In this document: positions 17,161 to 27,400 of the stretch, one piece after another
Layout of the letters: each line of letters starts with the position of its first letter
Position numbering within the stretch: position 1 is the stretch's first letter
NCBI GenBank assembly: GCA_037189985.1
Contig: JBBCJX010000029.1
Location: 76,789-140,788, forward strand
Direction: 5' to 3'
DNA from: UBA2031 sp037189985
Lineage (GTDB): Bacteria > Pseudomonadota > Gammaproteobacteria > Pseudomonadales > Moraxellaceae
DNA length: 64,000 nt
The notes under the pieces: model-generated
What the model was told of the DNA's origin: nothing
Databases searched by the model: none
What the model saw: the letters and a program-made list of their open reading frames with translations, nothing else
Program-made: the position numbers and the translations under genes

Positions 17161-19548
17161 ATGAATTTCCTGCGGTGCATTCTGCGCCTTCCCGTGTTCT
17201 GCCTTGTCATGTCCTTCCTGGCGCCTGCCGCATGGGCGGAGGAAAACGGTTTTGTCATTCGTGACATCCGTCTTGAGGGCTTGGCTCGCCTGTCGGCGGC
17301 CAGTGTTTATGGCAGCCTGCCCTTGGTGGCAGGTGATCGTGCCGACTCCGAGAAAATCAGTGCGGCCGTGCGTGCACTGTTCAAGACAGGGAATTTCGAG
17401 GATATACAAGTCGGCCGGGATGGCGATGTACTGGTCCTGCAACTGACAGAGCGGCCTACCATCGTCAGCCTGGATATCAGCGGCAACAAGTCCATCGAGA
17501 AGGATAATCTCCTCAAGGGGCTCAAATCTGCCGGTCTTGCCGAGGGCGAGGTTTTCCAGCGTGCCACGCTGGACCATGTGAAGGGTGAGCTGGAGCGGCA
17601 ATACATATCGCAGGGCCGCTATGCCGCCAGCATCGAGGTTGAGGCCAAGCCAAAGCCGCGTAACCGTGTGGCACTGGATATCAAGATACAGGAGGGTGCT
17701 GCCTCCAAGATTCGTCGTATCAGCTTTGTTGGCAACTCCCTTTACGATGACGAAACCTTGCGCAAGGTGTTCGAGCTGAAGAAAAGCCACTTCACTTCTT
17801 TCTTCAAGAACGATGACAAGTATTCCCGCGAAAAGCTTTCCGGTGACCTTGAGCGCCTGCGCTCCTGGTATATGGACAGGGGTTATGTGAATTTCGCCAT
17901 CAATTCCACGCAGGTCAAGCTGACGCCGGACAAGAAGGGCGTCTATGTGGATGTGAACATCAGTGAGGGCGAGCAGTTCAAGGTGGGCGAGGTTCGCATT
18001 GCCGGTGAGCTTCCCGTGTCCGAGGACATCCTGAAACGCCTCATCCTTGTCCGGAAGGACGACATTTTTTCCCAGGCAGGCATCACCAGTACCAGCAAGC
18101 TCATGACCCGTCGCCTGGGCAATGACGGTTATATTTTTGCCGAGGTGAACGGCATCCCGGATATCCACAACGACACTCGTGTTGCCGATATCACCTTCTT
18201 CGTGAATCCCGGCAAACAGGTCTATGTGCGTCGTGTCAATTTCAGTGGCAACAACAAAACAGACGACAACGTGATGCGTCGCGAGATGCGCCAGTTCGAG
18301 GGTGCATTGGCCTCGAGCGAGAAAATTGATCTTTCCAAGCTGCGTTTGCAGCGGCTTGGCTTCTTTGAAGATGTGAAGGTGGACACGCCGCGTGTTCCCG
18401 GGGCTGCGGATCAGGTGGATGTCAGCGTTCGTGTGAAGGAGCAGCCCTCCGGCTCGATTGGTGCTAGCATCGGCTATTCGCAGGGTGCTGGCGTTGTGTT
18501 CAGCGGTAACGTCAGCCAGAGCAATTTCCTGGGGACCGGTAACCGCTTCTCACTGGGGCTCAGTCGCTCTGAAACCTATGACAACTACAGCTTGGCCTTC
18601 GTGGACCCTTATTTCACGCTGGATGGGGTCAGTCGCGGCTACAACTTCTATTACCGCAAGACCAAGCTGGACTCCCTGAATGTCAGTACCTATACCACCA
18701 GCTCACAGGGCGGCAACATCAGCTTCGGGTATCCCATTGATGAAAACGAATCCATCAGCTTCTCGCTGGGAATCGACGATACCAGCGTGATTCTGGGGGC
18801 CAGTGGCCTGACCTCTGTCTTTGTGCACGATTTTGTTCAGGATTATGGCGACAGCTATCAAACCTATACGGGCAGTCTCTCCTGGGGAAGGAATACGCTG
18901 AACCGGGGCATGTTTGCCGACCGTGGTGCTTCACAAACCATCAGCTTGGATTTTTCGGTGCCAGGCAGTGATCTCTCTTATTACAAACTGAATTATGCCG
19001 GTCAGCTTTATGTGCCCGTCAGTGGTCGCTGGGTGGGTCGCTTGCGTGCCAATCTTGGCTATGGCGATGGTTATGGCAGTACTTCCGTCCTGCCATTCTA
19101 CAAGAACTATTTTGCCGGGGGCTTTGGTTCGGTCAGGGGTTACAAGGACAACCGCATGGGTCCCCGCAGCCCGTCGCGTGCGCTGGTGCCGCCGTCTCAA
19201 GGGGGGATATGCACACCCAGTCCCCCGACCATCATGTGCAATGATCCGGATCCTGAAATCGTCGGCGGTAATATCCTTGTGGAGGGTAGTGCCGAGCTGA
19301 TTTTCCCCACCCCGTTTGCGGCGGACAACCGCCAGATACGGACCATGCTGTTTGTGGATGCCGGTAATGTCTACCATAGTGACCTTCCCAGCAGTGAAGA
19401 CATCTCTGATTTGCGTTATACCGCCGGTATCAGCTTGTCCTGGTTGACGGCCATCGGTCCGCTCAGCTTCAGTCTGTCGCGCCCGCTGGCCAAGCAGCCG
19501 GGTGATGAAACACAGGTCTTCCAGTTCTCCATTGGCCGTGGCCTGTGA
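17161..19548 (+). CDS. bamA: Outer membrane assembly factor BamA
   Basis: A 795-residue Omp85 protein that inserts beta-barrels into the outer membrane. Residues 1-26 form a signal peptide ending AWA. Five POTRA domains span about residues 27-420, followed by a 16-strand barrel. The conserved loop-6 motif VRGYKDNRMGPRS is present, with two Cys about eleven residues apart in the same loop. The final residues are FQFSIGRGL, ending in Leu where an aromatic residue is usual. The ATG at 17161 is preferred over a GTG at 17137 because the signal peptide then starts correctly. Confidence 0.96.
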   Translation: MNFLRCILRLPVFCLVMSFLAPAAWAEENGFVIRDIRLEGLARLSAASVYGSLPLVAGDRADSEKISAAVRALFKTGNFEDIQVGRDGDVLVLQLTERPTIVSLDISGNKSIEKDNLLKGLKSAGLAEGEVFQRATLDHVKGELERQYISQGRYAASIEVEAKPKPRNRVALDIKIQEGAASKIRRISFVGNSLYDDETLRKVFELKKSHFTSFFKNDDKYSREKLSGDLERLRSWYMDRGYVNFAINSTQVKLTPDKKGVYVDVNISEGEQFKVGEVRIAGELPVSEDILKRLILVRKDDIFSQAGITSTSKLMTRRLGNDGYIFAEVNGIPDIHNDTRVADITFFVNPGKQVYVRRVNFSGNNKTDDNVMRREMRQFEGALASSEKIDLSKLRLQRLGFFEDVKVDTPRVPGAADQVDVSVRVKEQPSGSIGASIGYSQGAGVVFSGNVSQSNFLGTGNRFSLGLSRSETYDNYSLAFVDPYFTLDGVSRGYNFYYRKTKLDSLNVSTYTTSSQGGNISFGYPIDENESISFSLGIDDTSVILGASGLTSVFVHDFVQDYGDSYQTYTGSLSWGRNTLNRGMFADRGASQTISLDFSVPGSDLSYYKLNYAGQLYVPVSGRWVGRLRANLGYGDGYGSTSVLPFYKNYFAGGFGSVRGYKDNRMGPRSPSRALVPPSQGGICTPSPPTIMCNDPDPEIVGGNILVEGSAELIFPTPFAADNRQIRTMLFVDAGNVYHSDLPSSEDISDLRYTAGISLSWLTAIGPLSFSLSRPLAKQPGDETQVFQFSIGRGL

Positions 19549-19617
19549 GGAACCGGAATGTTTCCGAGAACGGAATTTCCAGAAAATGGCCGGATGGCCC
19601 CAACAGAGGATAGATTC

Positions 19618-20127
19618 ATGCGTCGCTCAATGATTGTTGCCGGGCTGCTGTCCGGCCTGCTGGCTGTGTCCGTGCCGGCATTTGCCCAGAAGATTGCCGT
19701 GGCCGACAGCCAGATGGCACTCATGGCCAGTGATGCCGCCAAGAAGGCCGTGGACAAGTTGCAGCTTGAACTCAAGGTGCAGCGTGACCGCATGGCCCAG
19801 CTCAAGACCGAGATCGAAGGGATCGAGGCCAAGGCTCGTCGCGATGGAGCCGTGATGTCCGAGAAGGACAAGAAAGACCTGCAGAAGCAGGCCGAATCCA
19901 AGGTGCAGGAATACCAGAGCCTTGCCCAGGTTGTGCAGAAGCGTACCCAGGATGTCCAGAACGATCTGCTGCAGCGCATGATTCCCGAGATGGAGAAAGC
20001 CATCGAGGATCTGCAGAAGACCAACAAGTTCGAGATCATCATCGAAAAGAAGAACGTGATCTTTGTTGATCCTGCCGTGGACATCACCAAGAAGATCACT
20101 GAAAAACTGAACGCTGCCGTCAAGTAA
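19618..20127 (+). CDS. skp: Periplasmic chaperone Skp/OmpH
   Basis: A 169-residue OmpH-family chaperone that carries unfolded outer membrane proteins across the periplasm to BamA. A signal peptide of about 23 residues ends AFA before QKIAVAD. A long charged coiled-coil region (residues 45-120) forms the tentacles. The C-terminus resembles Skp (FEIIIEKKNVIFVDPAVDIT). The ATG at 19618 has AGAGGA seven bases upstream; the 20 codons before it are out of character for a signal peptide. Confidence 0.93.
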   Translation: MRRSMIVAGLLSGLLAVSVPAFAQKIAVADSQMALMASDAAKKAVDKLQLELKVQRDRMAQLKTEIEGIEAKARRDGAVMSEKDKKDLQKQAESKVQEYQSLAQVVQKRTQDVQNDLLQRMIPEMEKAIEDLQKTNKFEIIIEKKNVIFVDPAVDITKKITEKLNAAVK

Positions 20128-20140
20128 GGCCGAGGCCTTC

Positions 20141-21196
20141 ATGGTGAGTCAGCCCAAGGTCTGGACGCTTGCAGAAATTGCCTTGCAGCTTGATGCCGAG
20201 GTGCAGGGTGATGCTGCTTGCGAAATCGAAGGGCTGCATACACTTGCCGGGGCAGGGCCCAGGCATCTCAGCTTCCTCTCCAATCCGCGCTACAGGTCTG
20301 CCCTGAAGACAACCCGGGCAGCAGCGGTCCTGTTGCGGCCTGAAGATGCCGGTGACTTCACTGGCAATGCCATCCTGCTTGCCAACCCTTACGTTGCCTA
20401 TGCCCGGCTGGCGGCGCTGTTTGACCGTACGCCAAGGCTTAATGCGGGTATCCATGAGTCTGCGGTTGTCAGTTCGTCTGCACGTATTGATGCCACTGCG
20501 GCCATCGGTCCCCGGGTCGTTGTAGGTGACGAGGTGGAGATCGCGGCTGGTGCCGTGATTGAGGCAGGAGCGGTCATACAGGCCCGTACCCGCATCGGGC
20601 GTGACAGCCGTGTTCGCGCCAATGCCGTGATCTATCATGACTGCGTGATTGGTGATCGCGTCAATATCCACTCTGGCGCCGTTATTGGCGGTGATGGTTT
20701 CGGTTTTGCCAATGACCGGGGCCGTTGGCACAAGATTGCCCAGATTGGCCGGGTGGTGATCCATGATGACGTGGATATCGGCGCCAACACGACCGTGGAT
20801 CGCGGTGCCCTGGATGACACCGTGATTCATGAAGGGGTGATCATCGACAACCTTGTACAGATTGCCCACAACGTGGTCATCGGCCCGCATACGGCGATTG
20901 CGGCTTGCTGCGGGATTTCTGGTAGCACGCGCATTGGCTCCCATTGCGTGCTGGCGGGTGGTGTTGGCTTGGTCGGTCACATCGAGATTGCCGACCGGGT
21001 ACAGATTACCGGCATGACCATGGTCACCAAATCCATTACCGAGGCCGGCAGCTATTCTTCCGGCACGGCCTTTGAGTCCAGTGATCGCTGGAAGAAAACT
21101 GCCGTTCGTCTGCGCCAGCTCGACGACATGGCCCGACGCCTGCGCGAGATGGAGCAGGTGCTGGCCTCCTTGAAGCAGGGCCCAATTGCAGAATAA
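20141..21196 (+). CDS. lpxD: UDP-3-O-(3-hydroxyacyl)glucosamine N-acyltransferase
   Basis: A 351-residue hexapeptide-repeat acyltransferase adding the second hydroxyacyl chain in lipid A synthesis. An N-terminal uridine-binding domain (residues 1-100) is followed by a left-handed beta-helix. IGRVVIHDDVDIGANTTVDR and LVQIAHNVVIGPHT contain the conserved LpxD core and catalytic His. A C-terminal helix (RLRQLDDMARRLREMEQVL) completes the trimeric form. It lies between skp and fabZ, the standard position. Confidence 0.97.
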   Translation: MVSQPKVWTLAEIALQLDAEVQGDAACEIEGLHTLAGAGPRHLSFLSNPRYRSALKTTRAAAVLLRPEDAGDFTGNAILLANPYVAYARLAALFDRTPRLNAGIHESAVVSSSARIDATAAIGPRVVVGDEVEIAAGAVIEAGAVIQARTRIGRDSRVRANAVIYHDCVIGDRVNIHSGAVIGGDGFGFANDRGRWHKIAQIGRVVIHDDVDIGANTTVDRGALDDTVIHEGVIIDNLVQIAHNVVIGPHTAIAACCGISGSTRIGSHCVLAGGVGLVGHIEIADRVQITGMTMVTKSITEAGSYSSGTAFESSDRWKKTAVRLRQLDDMARRLREMEQVLASLKQGPIAE

Positions 21197-21261
21197 GGGG
21201 GCCGGTTTTTCCCTAAAATCAAGGCTGCACGAGACTGCTCCTGCCCTTACAATGGCGCCGT

Positions 21262-21291
21262 TTGACACTGGCGATGGACGGCTGGTCTAGT
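21262..21291 (+). promoter_or_regulatory. Possible internal promoter before fabZ
   Basis: A perfect TTGACA is followed after 18 bases by TCTAGT, within the 130-base lpxD-fabZ gap. The -10 box is weak. Confidence 0.35.
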
Positions 21292-21326
21292 CTTGTCGTG
21301 GTACACAGGCCCGAGGAAAGAAATAC

Positions 21327-21764
21327 ATGATGGATATTCAGGAAATCCGCCAGCTTCTGCCGCATCGTTATCCGTTCTTGCTGGTGGATCGTGTCACCGA
21401 AATCGAACCGGGCAAGCTCATCGTGGGCTACAAGAACCTCAGCATCAACGAAGAGCTTTTCAACGGGCATTTTCCCGAAAAACCCATCATGCCTGGCGTG
21501 CTGATTCTGGAAGCCATGGCCCAGATGGCCGGTATCCTGGGGTTTACCACGACGGGCAAGCGCCCGGCAGACGGTTATATCTACCTCTTCTGTGGCGCAG
21601 ACAATGTGCGCTTCAAGCGGCAGGTCGTGCCTGGTGACCGCCTGGTGATAGAGGCGGAGGCCGGTGCCTCGAAACGCAACATCTACAAATTCAGCTGCCG
21701 CGCCAGTGTGGACGGAGAGTTGGCCGCCAGTGCCGACATCCTGGTGGCAGAGCAGCAGGTCTGA
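21327..21764 (+). CDS. fabZ: 3-hydroxyacyl-ACP dehydratase FabZ
   Basis: A 145-residue hot-dog enzyme dehydrating beta-hydroxyacyl-ACP in fatty acid elongation. The active-site helix NGHFPEKPIMPGVLILEAMA holds the catalytic His at residue 48 and the downstream Glu. FabZ competes with LpxA for hydroxyacyl-ACP, so its place between lpxD and lpxA has functional meaning. AGGAAAG lies six bases before the ATG at 21327; a second ATG follows immediately. Confidence 0.97.
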   Translation: MMDIQEIRQLLPHRYPFLLVDRVTEIEPGKLIVGYKNLSINEELFNGHFPEKPIMPGVLILEAMAQMAGILGFTTTGKRPADGYIYLFCGADNVRFKRQVVPGDRLVIEAEAGASKRNIYKFSCRASVDGELAASADILVAEQQV

Positions 21765-21788
21765 CTCTCATTTTTTTGGGGATCCATC

Positions 21789-22559
21789 TTGATTCATCCC
21801 AGTGCCATTATTGATCCCAGTGCCGTTCTTGCTCCTGATGTGGAGGTTGGTGCCTTTTCCGTCATCGGTCCCGGTGTGGAAATCGGGGCAGGTAGCCGTA
21901 TCGGCCCCCATGTGGTGATCAGTCGCCTGACCCGGATTGGTGAGCGCAACCGCATTTTCCAGTTTGCATCGGTGGGAGAGGATGGCCAGGACAAGAAGTA
22001 CAAGGATGAACCGACATGCCTTGAAATCGGGGATGACAATGTCATCCGCGAGTTCTGCAGCATTCATCGGGGCACAGTGCAGGACCAGGGCCTGACAAGA
22101 ATCGGTAGCCGCAACCTGTTGATGACCAATGTCCACATTGCACACGACTGCGTCATTGGCGATGACTGCATCATTGCCTCGGGCTCGGGTGTATCCGGCC
22201 ATGTGCATATCGGCAATGAAGTCATTCTTGGCGGCATGACAGGCGTGCACCAGTTCTGCCGTATCGGTTCCTATGCCATGACGGCAGGTTGCAGTCTTGT
22301 CGTGAAGGACATTCCTGCCTATGTCATGGTTGGCGGCAATCCTTGCAAGGCTTTTGGCATGAATTACGAGGGCATGCGCCGCCGGGGTTGGTCAGCCGAA
22401 ACCATCAACATCCTCAAGCGTGCCTATCGCGTTGCCTACCGTGAAAGCCTGACGCTGGAAGTCGCCATTACCGAACTGGAAAAGCTGATGGCGGAATGCC
22501 CTGAGGTGGCGCTTTTCGTTGATTCCCTGAAGTCCTCGACGCGCGGCATCGTGCGCTGA
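21789..22559 (+). CDS. lpxA: UDP-N-acetylglucosamine acyltransferase
   Basis: A 256-residue hexapeptide-repeat enzyme performing the first step of lipid A synthesis. The catalytic His is in NVHIAHDCVIGDD (residue 119, equivalent to E. coli His125). By my alignment of CRIGSYAMTAGCS with E. coli, the hydrocarbon-ruler position (E. coli Gly173, Met in P. aeruginosa) is Gly here, which would favour longer hydroxyacyl chains; this is an inference. Translation starts at TTG (21789), with GGGGA about six bases upstream. Confidence 0.96.
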   Translation: MIHPSAIIDPSAVLAPDVEVGAFSVIGPGVEIGAGSRIGPHVVISRLTRIGERNRIFQFASVGEDGQDKKYKDEPTCLEIGDDNVIREFCSIHRGTVQDQGLTRIGSRNLLMTNVHIAHDCVIGDDCIIASGSGVSGHVHIGNEVILGGMTGVHQFCRIGSYAMTAGCSLVVKDIPAYVMVGGNPCKAFGMNYEGMRRRGWSAETINILKRAYRVAYRESLTLEVAITELEKLMAECPEVALFVDSLKSSTRGIVR

Positions 22560-22565
22560 GCAGTC

Positions 22566-23771
22566 ATGAGCGGGCTCCGGCGCATGCCCCTGAAAATTGG
22601 TATCGTGGCCGGAGAGGTTTCCGGCGATACGCTGGGAGCCGGGCTTATCCGCGAATTCCGTTCCCGTTATCCTGATGCCGAGTTCATCGGTATCGCTGGC
22701 CCACAAATGCAGGCGGCCGGTGCGGTTTCCCTGTTTCCCATGGAGCGCCTGTCCGTGATGGGTCTGGTCGAGGTGCTTGGCCGCCTGCGTGAACTGTTCG
22801 GCATACGCGATCAGTTACTGGCTGCTTTCCTGAAAGAAAAAATCGATCTCTTCATCGGCATTGATGCGCCGGACTTCAATTTGCGCCTGGATGCCTTGCT
22901 GAAACCCGCCGGCATTCCTGTTGTGCATTATGTCAGTCCGTCGGTGTGGGCCTGGCGACAGGGGCGTGTGGAGGGCATGCGTCAGGCCGTCGATACCGTT
23001 TTGTGCCTCTTGCCTTTCGAGAAAAAATTCTATGACGACAAGGGAGTGGATGCGGTTTTTGTCGGGCACCCGCTGGCAGACAGTCTTCCCTTGGTAAATG
23101 ACACGACTGCTGCACGTGCTCAACTCGGGCTGCAGGCCGCAGGCGAATACATTGCCCTTCTTCCTGGTAGCCGCAGTGGCGAGATCAGCCGCATTGCGCC
23201 GGGGTTGTTTGCGGCGGCAAAACTGATTCAGCAACAACGCCCACATGCTGGCTTCATCATTCCAGCCATCAACGCTGCCCGTCGTGCCGATATCGAGATG
23301 CAGCTCGCCGCAGCCGGGCTCACGGCCCAGGTTTTTGATGACAGCCCGGGCCTGGGAGCAGGGGCGGGAGTGGGGCGGTTGGTCATGAGTGCTGCCGATG
23401 CTGTCGTGCTGGCTTCCGGGACAGCCACACTGGAGGCCATGCTCCTGAAAAAACCCATGGTAGTGGCTTATCGCCTGCACTGGCTGACTTGGCTGATTGC
23501 CCGCCTGATGGTCAAGACGCCCTATGTGAGCCTGCCCAACCTGCTGGCAGGCGAGAAACTGGTGCCGGAGTTGTTGCAGTTGGCAGCAAGCCCGGAGGCG
23601 ATTGCTGCAGAAACCTTGCGCTGGCTGCAGGACGACATTTACCGGAAAGGGCGCTTGCAGCGATTTGCAGAACTGCATGGAAAACTGAGTCGTCATGCAG
23701 ATGTGCAGGCAGCAGATGCACTGGTTCGCCTTCTGCAGAAAACAGGGCGCTTGCCACAGGAGAATGCATGA
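22566..23771 (+). CDS. lpxB: Lipid-A-disaccharide synthase
   Basis: A 401-residue GT19 glycosyltransferase joining lipid X and UDP-diacylglucosamine. Signatures are GIVAGEVSGDTLGAGLI, HYVSPSVWAWRQGR, PFEKKFYDD, GHPLAD, LLPGSRSGEI and the UDP-binding ASGTATLEAML. The start at 22566 lies six bases after lpxA; an ATG six codons later is possible. Its stop overlaps the rnhB start. Confidence 0.97.
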   Translation: MSGLRRMPLKIGIVAGEVSGDTLGAGLIREFRSRYPDAEFIGIAGPQMQAAGAVSLFPMERLSVMGLVEVLGRLRELFGIRDQLLAAFLKEKIDLFIGIDAPDFNLRLDALLKPAGIPVVHYVSPSVWAWRQGRVEGMRQAVDTVLCLLPFEKKFYDDKGVDAVFVGHPLADSLPLVNDTTAARAQLGLQAAGEYIALLPGSRSGEISRIAPGLFAAAKLIQQQRPHAGFIIPAINAARRADIEMQLAAAGLTAQVFDDSPGLGAGAGVGRLVMSAADAVVLASGTATLEAMLLKKPMVVAYRLHWLTWLIARLMVKTPYVSLPNLLAGEKLVPELLQLAASPEAIAAETLRWLQDDIYRKGRLQRFAELHGKLSRHADVQAADALVRLLQKTGRLPQENA

Positions 23772-24415
23772 TGGCGGGCAGGAGAGCCGTGCAAGATATG
23801 TTTTTCCCCGAATTGCCTGTTCTTGACGGCCTGTTGGTAGCAGGTGTTGACGAGGTGGGTCGTGGACCTCTGGTCGGCGCCGTGGTGACAGCGGCTGTCA
23901 TTCTTGATCCCACAAAGCCGATTGCCGGTCTTGCGGACTCCAAGGCACTGACAGACAGGAAAAGACAGGCTCTGGCTCTGGAGATTCGCGAAAAAGCCCT
24001 GTGTTTTTCACTCGGGCGCTGCGACCCGCACGAGATCGACGAGCTCAATATCTTGCGTGCCACCATGGTGGCCATGCAGCGTGCTGTCGCTGGTCTGTTG
24101 ATCGCACCGCAACATGTGCTTGTGGATGGCAACCGCACTCCGAATTTTCCCTGTGCGGCAACGGCAGTGGTCAAGGGCGATGCACGAGTGGCTGCCATCA
24201 GTGCAGCCAGCATTCTTGCTAAGGTGGCACGGGATGCCGAGATGGATGTCTTGCATGAGCGCTATCCGGAATACGGTTTTGCCAAGCACAAAGGCTATCC
24301 CACGGCGGAGCATTTTTCGGCGCTGAGTCGCCTGGGGCCGATTCCCGAGCATCGCCGCTCTTTTGCCCCGGTACGCGAGGCTTTGGCAAAAAGGCTGGAG
24401 GGAGTATCGAGATGA
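23768..24415 (+). CDS. rnhB: Ribonuclease HII
   Basis: A 215-residue type 2 RNase H that nicks RNA in RNA-DNA hybrids, including single misincorporated ribonucleotides. The N-terminal AGVDEVGRGPLVGAVV holds two catalytic acidic residues, and KGDARVAAISAASILAKVARD is typical. The open frame runs far upstream inside lpxB, but AGGAG at 23759-23763 places the start at ATG 23768 or the adjacent 23771. The stop overlaps the dnaE ATG. Confidence 0.95.
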   Translation: MMAGRRAVQDMFFPELPVLDGLLVAGVDEVGRGPLVGAVVTAAVILDPTKPIAGLADSKALTDRKRQALALEIREKALCFSLGRCDPHEIDELNILRATMVAMQRAVAGLLIAPQHVLVDGNRTPNFPCAATAVVKGDARVAAISAASILAKVARDAEMDVLHERYPEYGFAKHKGYPTAEHFSALSRLGPIPEHRRSFAPVREALAKRLEGVSR

Positions 24416-27400
24416 CAGGATTCGTTCATCTCCACGTACGCAGCGAATTTTCGCTCAAGGACAGCATTGTCCGTATTCCGGAACTGGTGGCGGCAACGGC
24501 AAGTGCCGGCATGCCTTCGGTGGCCGTGACGGACCTGATGAACCTGTATGCCCTGGTCAAGTTCTATAACGGTGCACAGGGCAAGGGGATCAAGCCGGTC
24601 TTTGGCGCCGATCTTGTCATCCGCGAAGGTGACGAGCGTTACGACGTTACGGCCCTTGTCATGAACGAGAAGGGTTACGGCAATCTCATCCAGGTTATTT
24701 CCAGAGGTTACGTCGAAGGCAAAGAACTGGGGGAGGTCACCCTGCAGCGCGAATGGCTGGATGCCGCCAGTGAAGGAGTCATCCTGCTGCTGGGAAAGCG
24801 CAGCAATGTGGGTGCATCCCTGCTGGGGTCCGACATGCAGCAGGCAACTCCCCGCCTCCAGCGCTGGATGCAGGTTTTTCCGCAGCGGATTTATCTGGAG
24901 TTGACCCGCACCGGGCGCGAAGGTGATGAAGACTTCCTGCACCATGCCGTGGCGCTAGCCGGTGAGCTGCAATGTCCGGTGGTTGCAACCAATGACGTGC
25001 GTTTTCTTGCACCCGATGATTTCGAGGCGCATGAAGTCCGGGTCTGCATCGCGCAGAGCTATGTGCTGGGCGACTCGCGTCGCCCCAAGGACTACACGGA
25101 GGAGCAGTACCTGAAGTCGCCGGAGCAGATGGCAGAGCTGTTCTCCGATATCCCCGAGGCGCTGGAAAACACGCTGGAAATAGCACGCCGCTGCACGCTG
25201 GATCTGGAGCTTGGGAAGAATTTCCTGCCGGATTATCCCGTGCCTGCCGGCATGACCATTGCCGAATATTTCGTACAGCATTCGCGCGAGCGCCTGGAAG
25301 ACCGTTTGCGCGGGCTGCTGGATGCTTCGGCTCCTGATCATGCCGAACGTCGCAAGATTTATACGGACCGCCTGGAATTCGAGCTGAAAATCATCAACGA
25401 GATGGGGTTTGCCGGCTACTTCCTCATCGTGATGGACTTCATCCGCTGGGCCAAGAACAACGGCGTGCCGGTCGGCCCGGGCCGTGGTTCGGGTGCGGGG
25501 TCTCTGGTGGCCTACGCGCTGGAAATCACTGACCTTGATCCTTTGCCCTATGACCTTCTCTTCGAGCGTTTCCTGAATCCCGAGCGTGTTTCCATGCCCG
25601 ACTTTGACGTCGATTTCTGCATGGACGGACGTGATCGCGTCATTGAGTATGTGGCAAACAATTACGGCCGTGAGGCCGTGTCACAGATCATCACCTTCGG
25701 CACCATGGCGGCCAAGGCTGTCGTACGTGACGTGGCGCGTGTGCAGAGCAAGCCCTATAACCTTGCGGACCGTATTTCCAAGCTTATTCCCTTCACACCC
25801 GGCATAACACTGGAGCAGGCACGCAAGGAAGAACCGCAACTCGACGAGCTGCTCAGCAAGCCGGATGTCAGTGACCACGAAAGTGCGCTGGAAATCTGGG
25901 AGATGGCGACCAAGCTGGAGGGCATCACGCGCGGCGTCGGCAAGCATGCCGGTGGTGTGCTGATTGCTCCCGGCAAGCTGACAGACTTCACACCGGTTTT
26001 CTGTGACGAAGAAGGGCGCTGGGTTAGCCAGTATGACAAGGACGATGTGGAAAAAGTCGGCCTTGTGAAGTTCGACTTCCTTGGCCTGCGTACGCTGACC
26101 ATCATTGACTGGGCCCTCAAGGACATCAATGGCAAGCGTGCTGCCCGTGGTGAGCCCGTACTGGACATCATGGCATTGCCACTGGATGACATTGCCTCCT
26201 ACAAGCTGTTGCAGGAAGGGCGGACCACGGCGGTTTTCCAGCTTGAATCCCGTGGCATGAAAGAGCTGCTGAAGAAGCTCAAGCCCTCCAGTTTTGAAGA
26301 CCTTATCGCTCTGGTGGCGCTCTACCGGCCGGGTCCGCTGGAGTCCGGCATGGTGGATGACTTCATCAATCGCAAGCATGGCCGTGCTCCGGTTGCCTAT
26401 CCGGATGCGCAGTACCAGCATGAATCGCTGGAGCCGGTGCTGAAGCCCACTTACGGCGTCATCGTCTACCAGGAACAGGTGATGCAGATTGCCCAGGTCA
26501 TGGCGGGCTATTCGCTGGGCGGTGCTGACATGCTGCGCCGCGCCATGGGCAAGAAAAAGCCGGAAGAAATGGCCAAGGAACGCGTGAAGTTCATGGCCGG
26601 TGCCGAGGAAAAGAAGATCGACAAGGATCTTGCCGGCCACATCTTCGACCTGATGGAAAAATTCGCGGGCTACGGTTTCAACAAGTCGCACTCTGCGGCT
26701 TATGCCTTGGTGTCTTATCAGACAGCTTGGCTCAAGGTGCATTATCCGGCCGAATTCATGGCGGCCGTGCTCTCGTCTGAAATGCACAATACGGACAAGA
26801 TCGTGACGTTCATTGAGGAATGTCGCGAGATGAAGCTCAAGATTGAGTTGCCTGACGTCAACCACGGGCACTTCAAGTTCGTCACCCGGGACAACGGTGC
26901 CATTGTCTATGGTCTTGGCGCCATCAAGGGCGTGGGCGAAGGCCCGGTGGAAAGCATCGTAGGTTCTCGCGATGCCGATGGTCCGTTCAAGGACCTTTTT
27001 GAATTCTGTCGCCGCATTGATCTTCGCAAATGCAACAAGCGTACGCTGGAAGCACTGGTGCGGGCGGGTGCTCTGGATGCACTGGGGCCCAACCGCGCAG
27101 TGATCATGGCATCGCTGGATGAAGCTGTGGCAGCGGCTGAACAGCAGGCCCGCAATGCTGATGCCGGCATTGTCGATCTTTTTGGTGATGTCGTGGATGC
27201 GGCCCCAAGTGGGGAGTTTGCCGAGGCCATTCCCTGGACGGACGATGAGCGCCTGATGGCGGAGAAGGAAACACTGGGGCTGTTTCTCACAGGGCATCCG
27301 ATTGACCAGTACGAAAGCGAGCTTGCCCGTTTTGTCGAGCAGCGGCTTTCGGATTTGCAGCCGACACGGCGTGGCGTGACCACGACTGTGGCGGGGCTGG

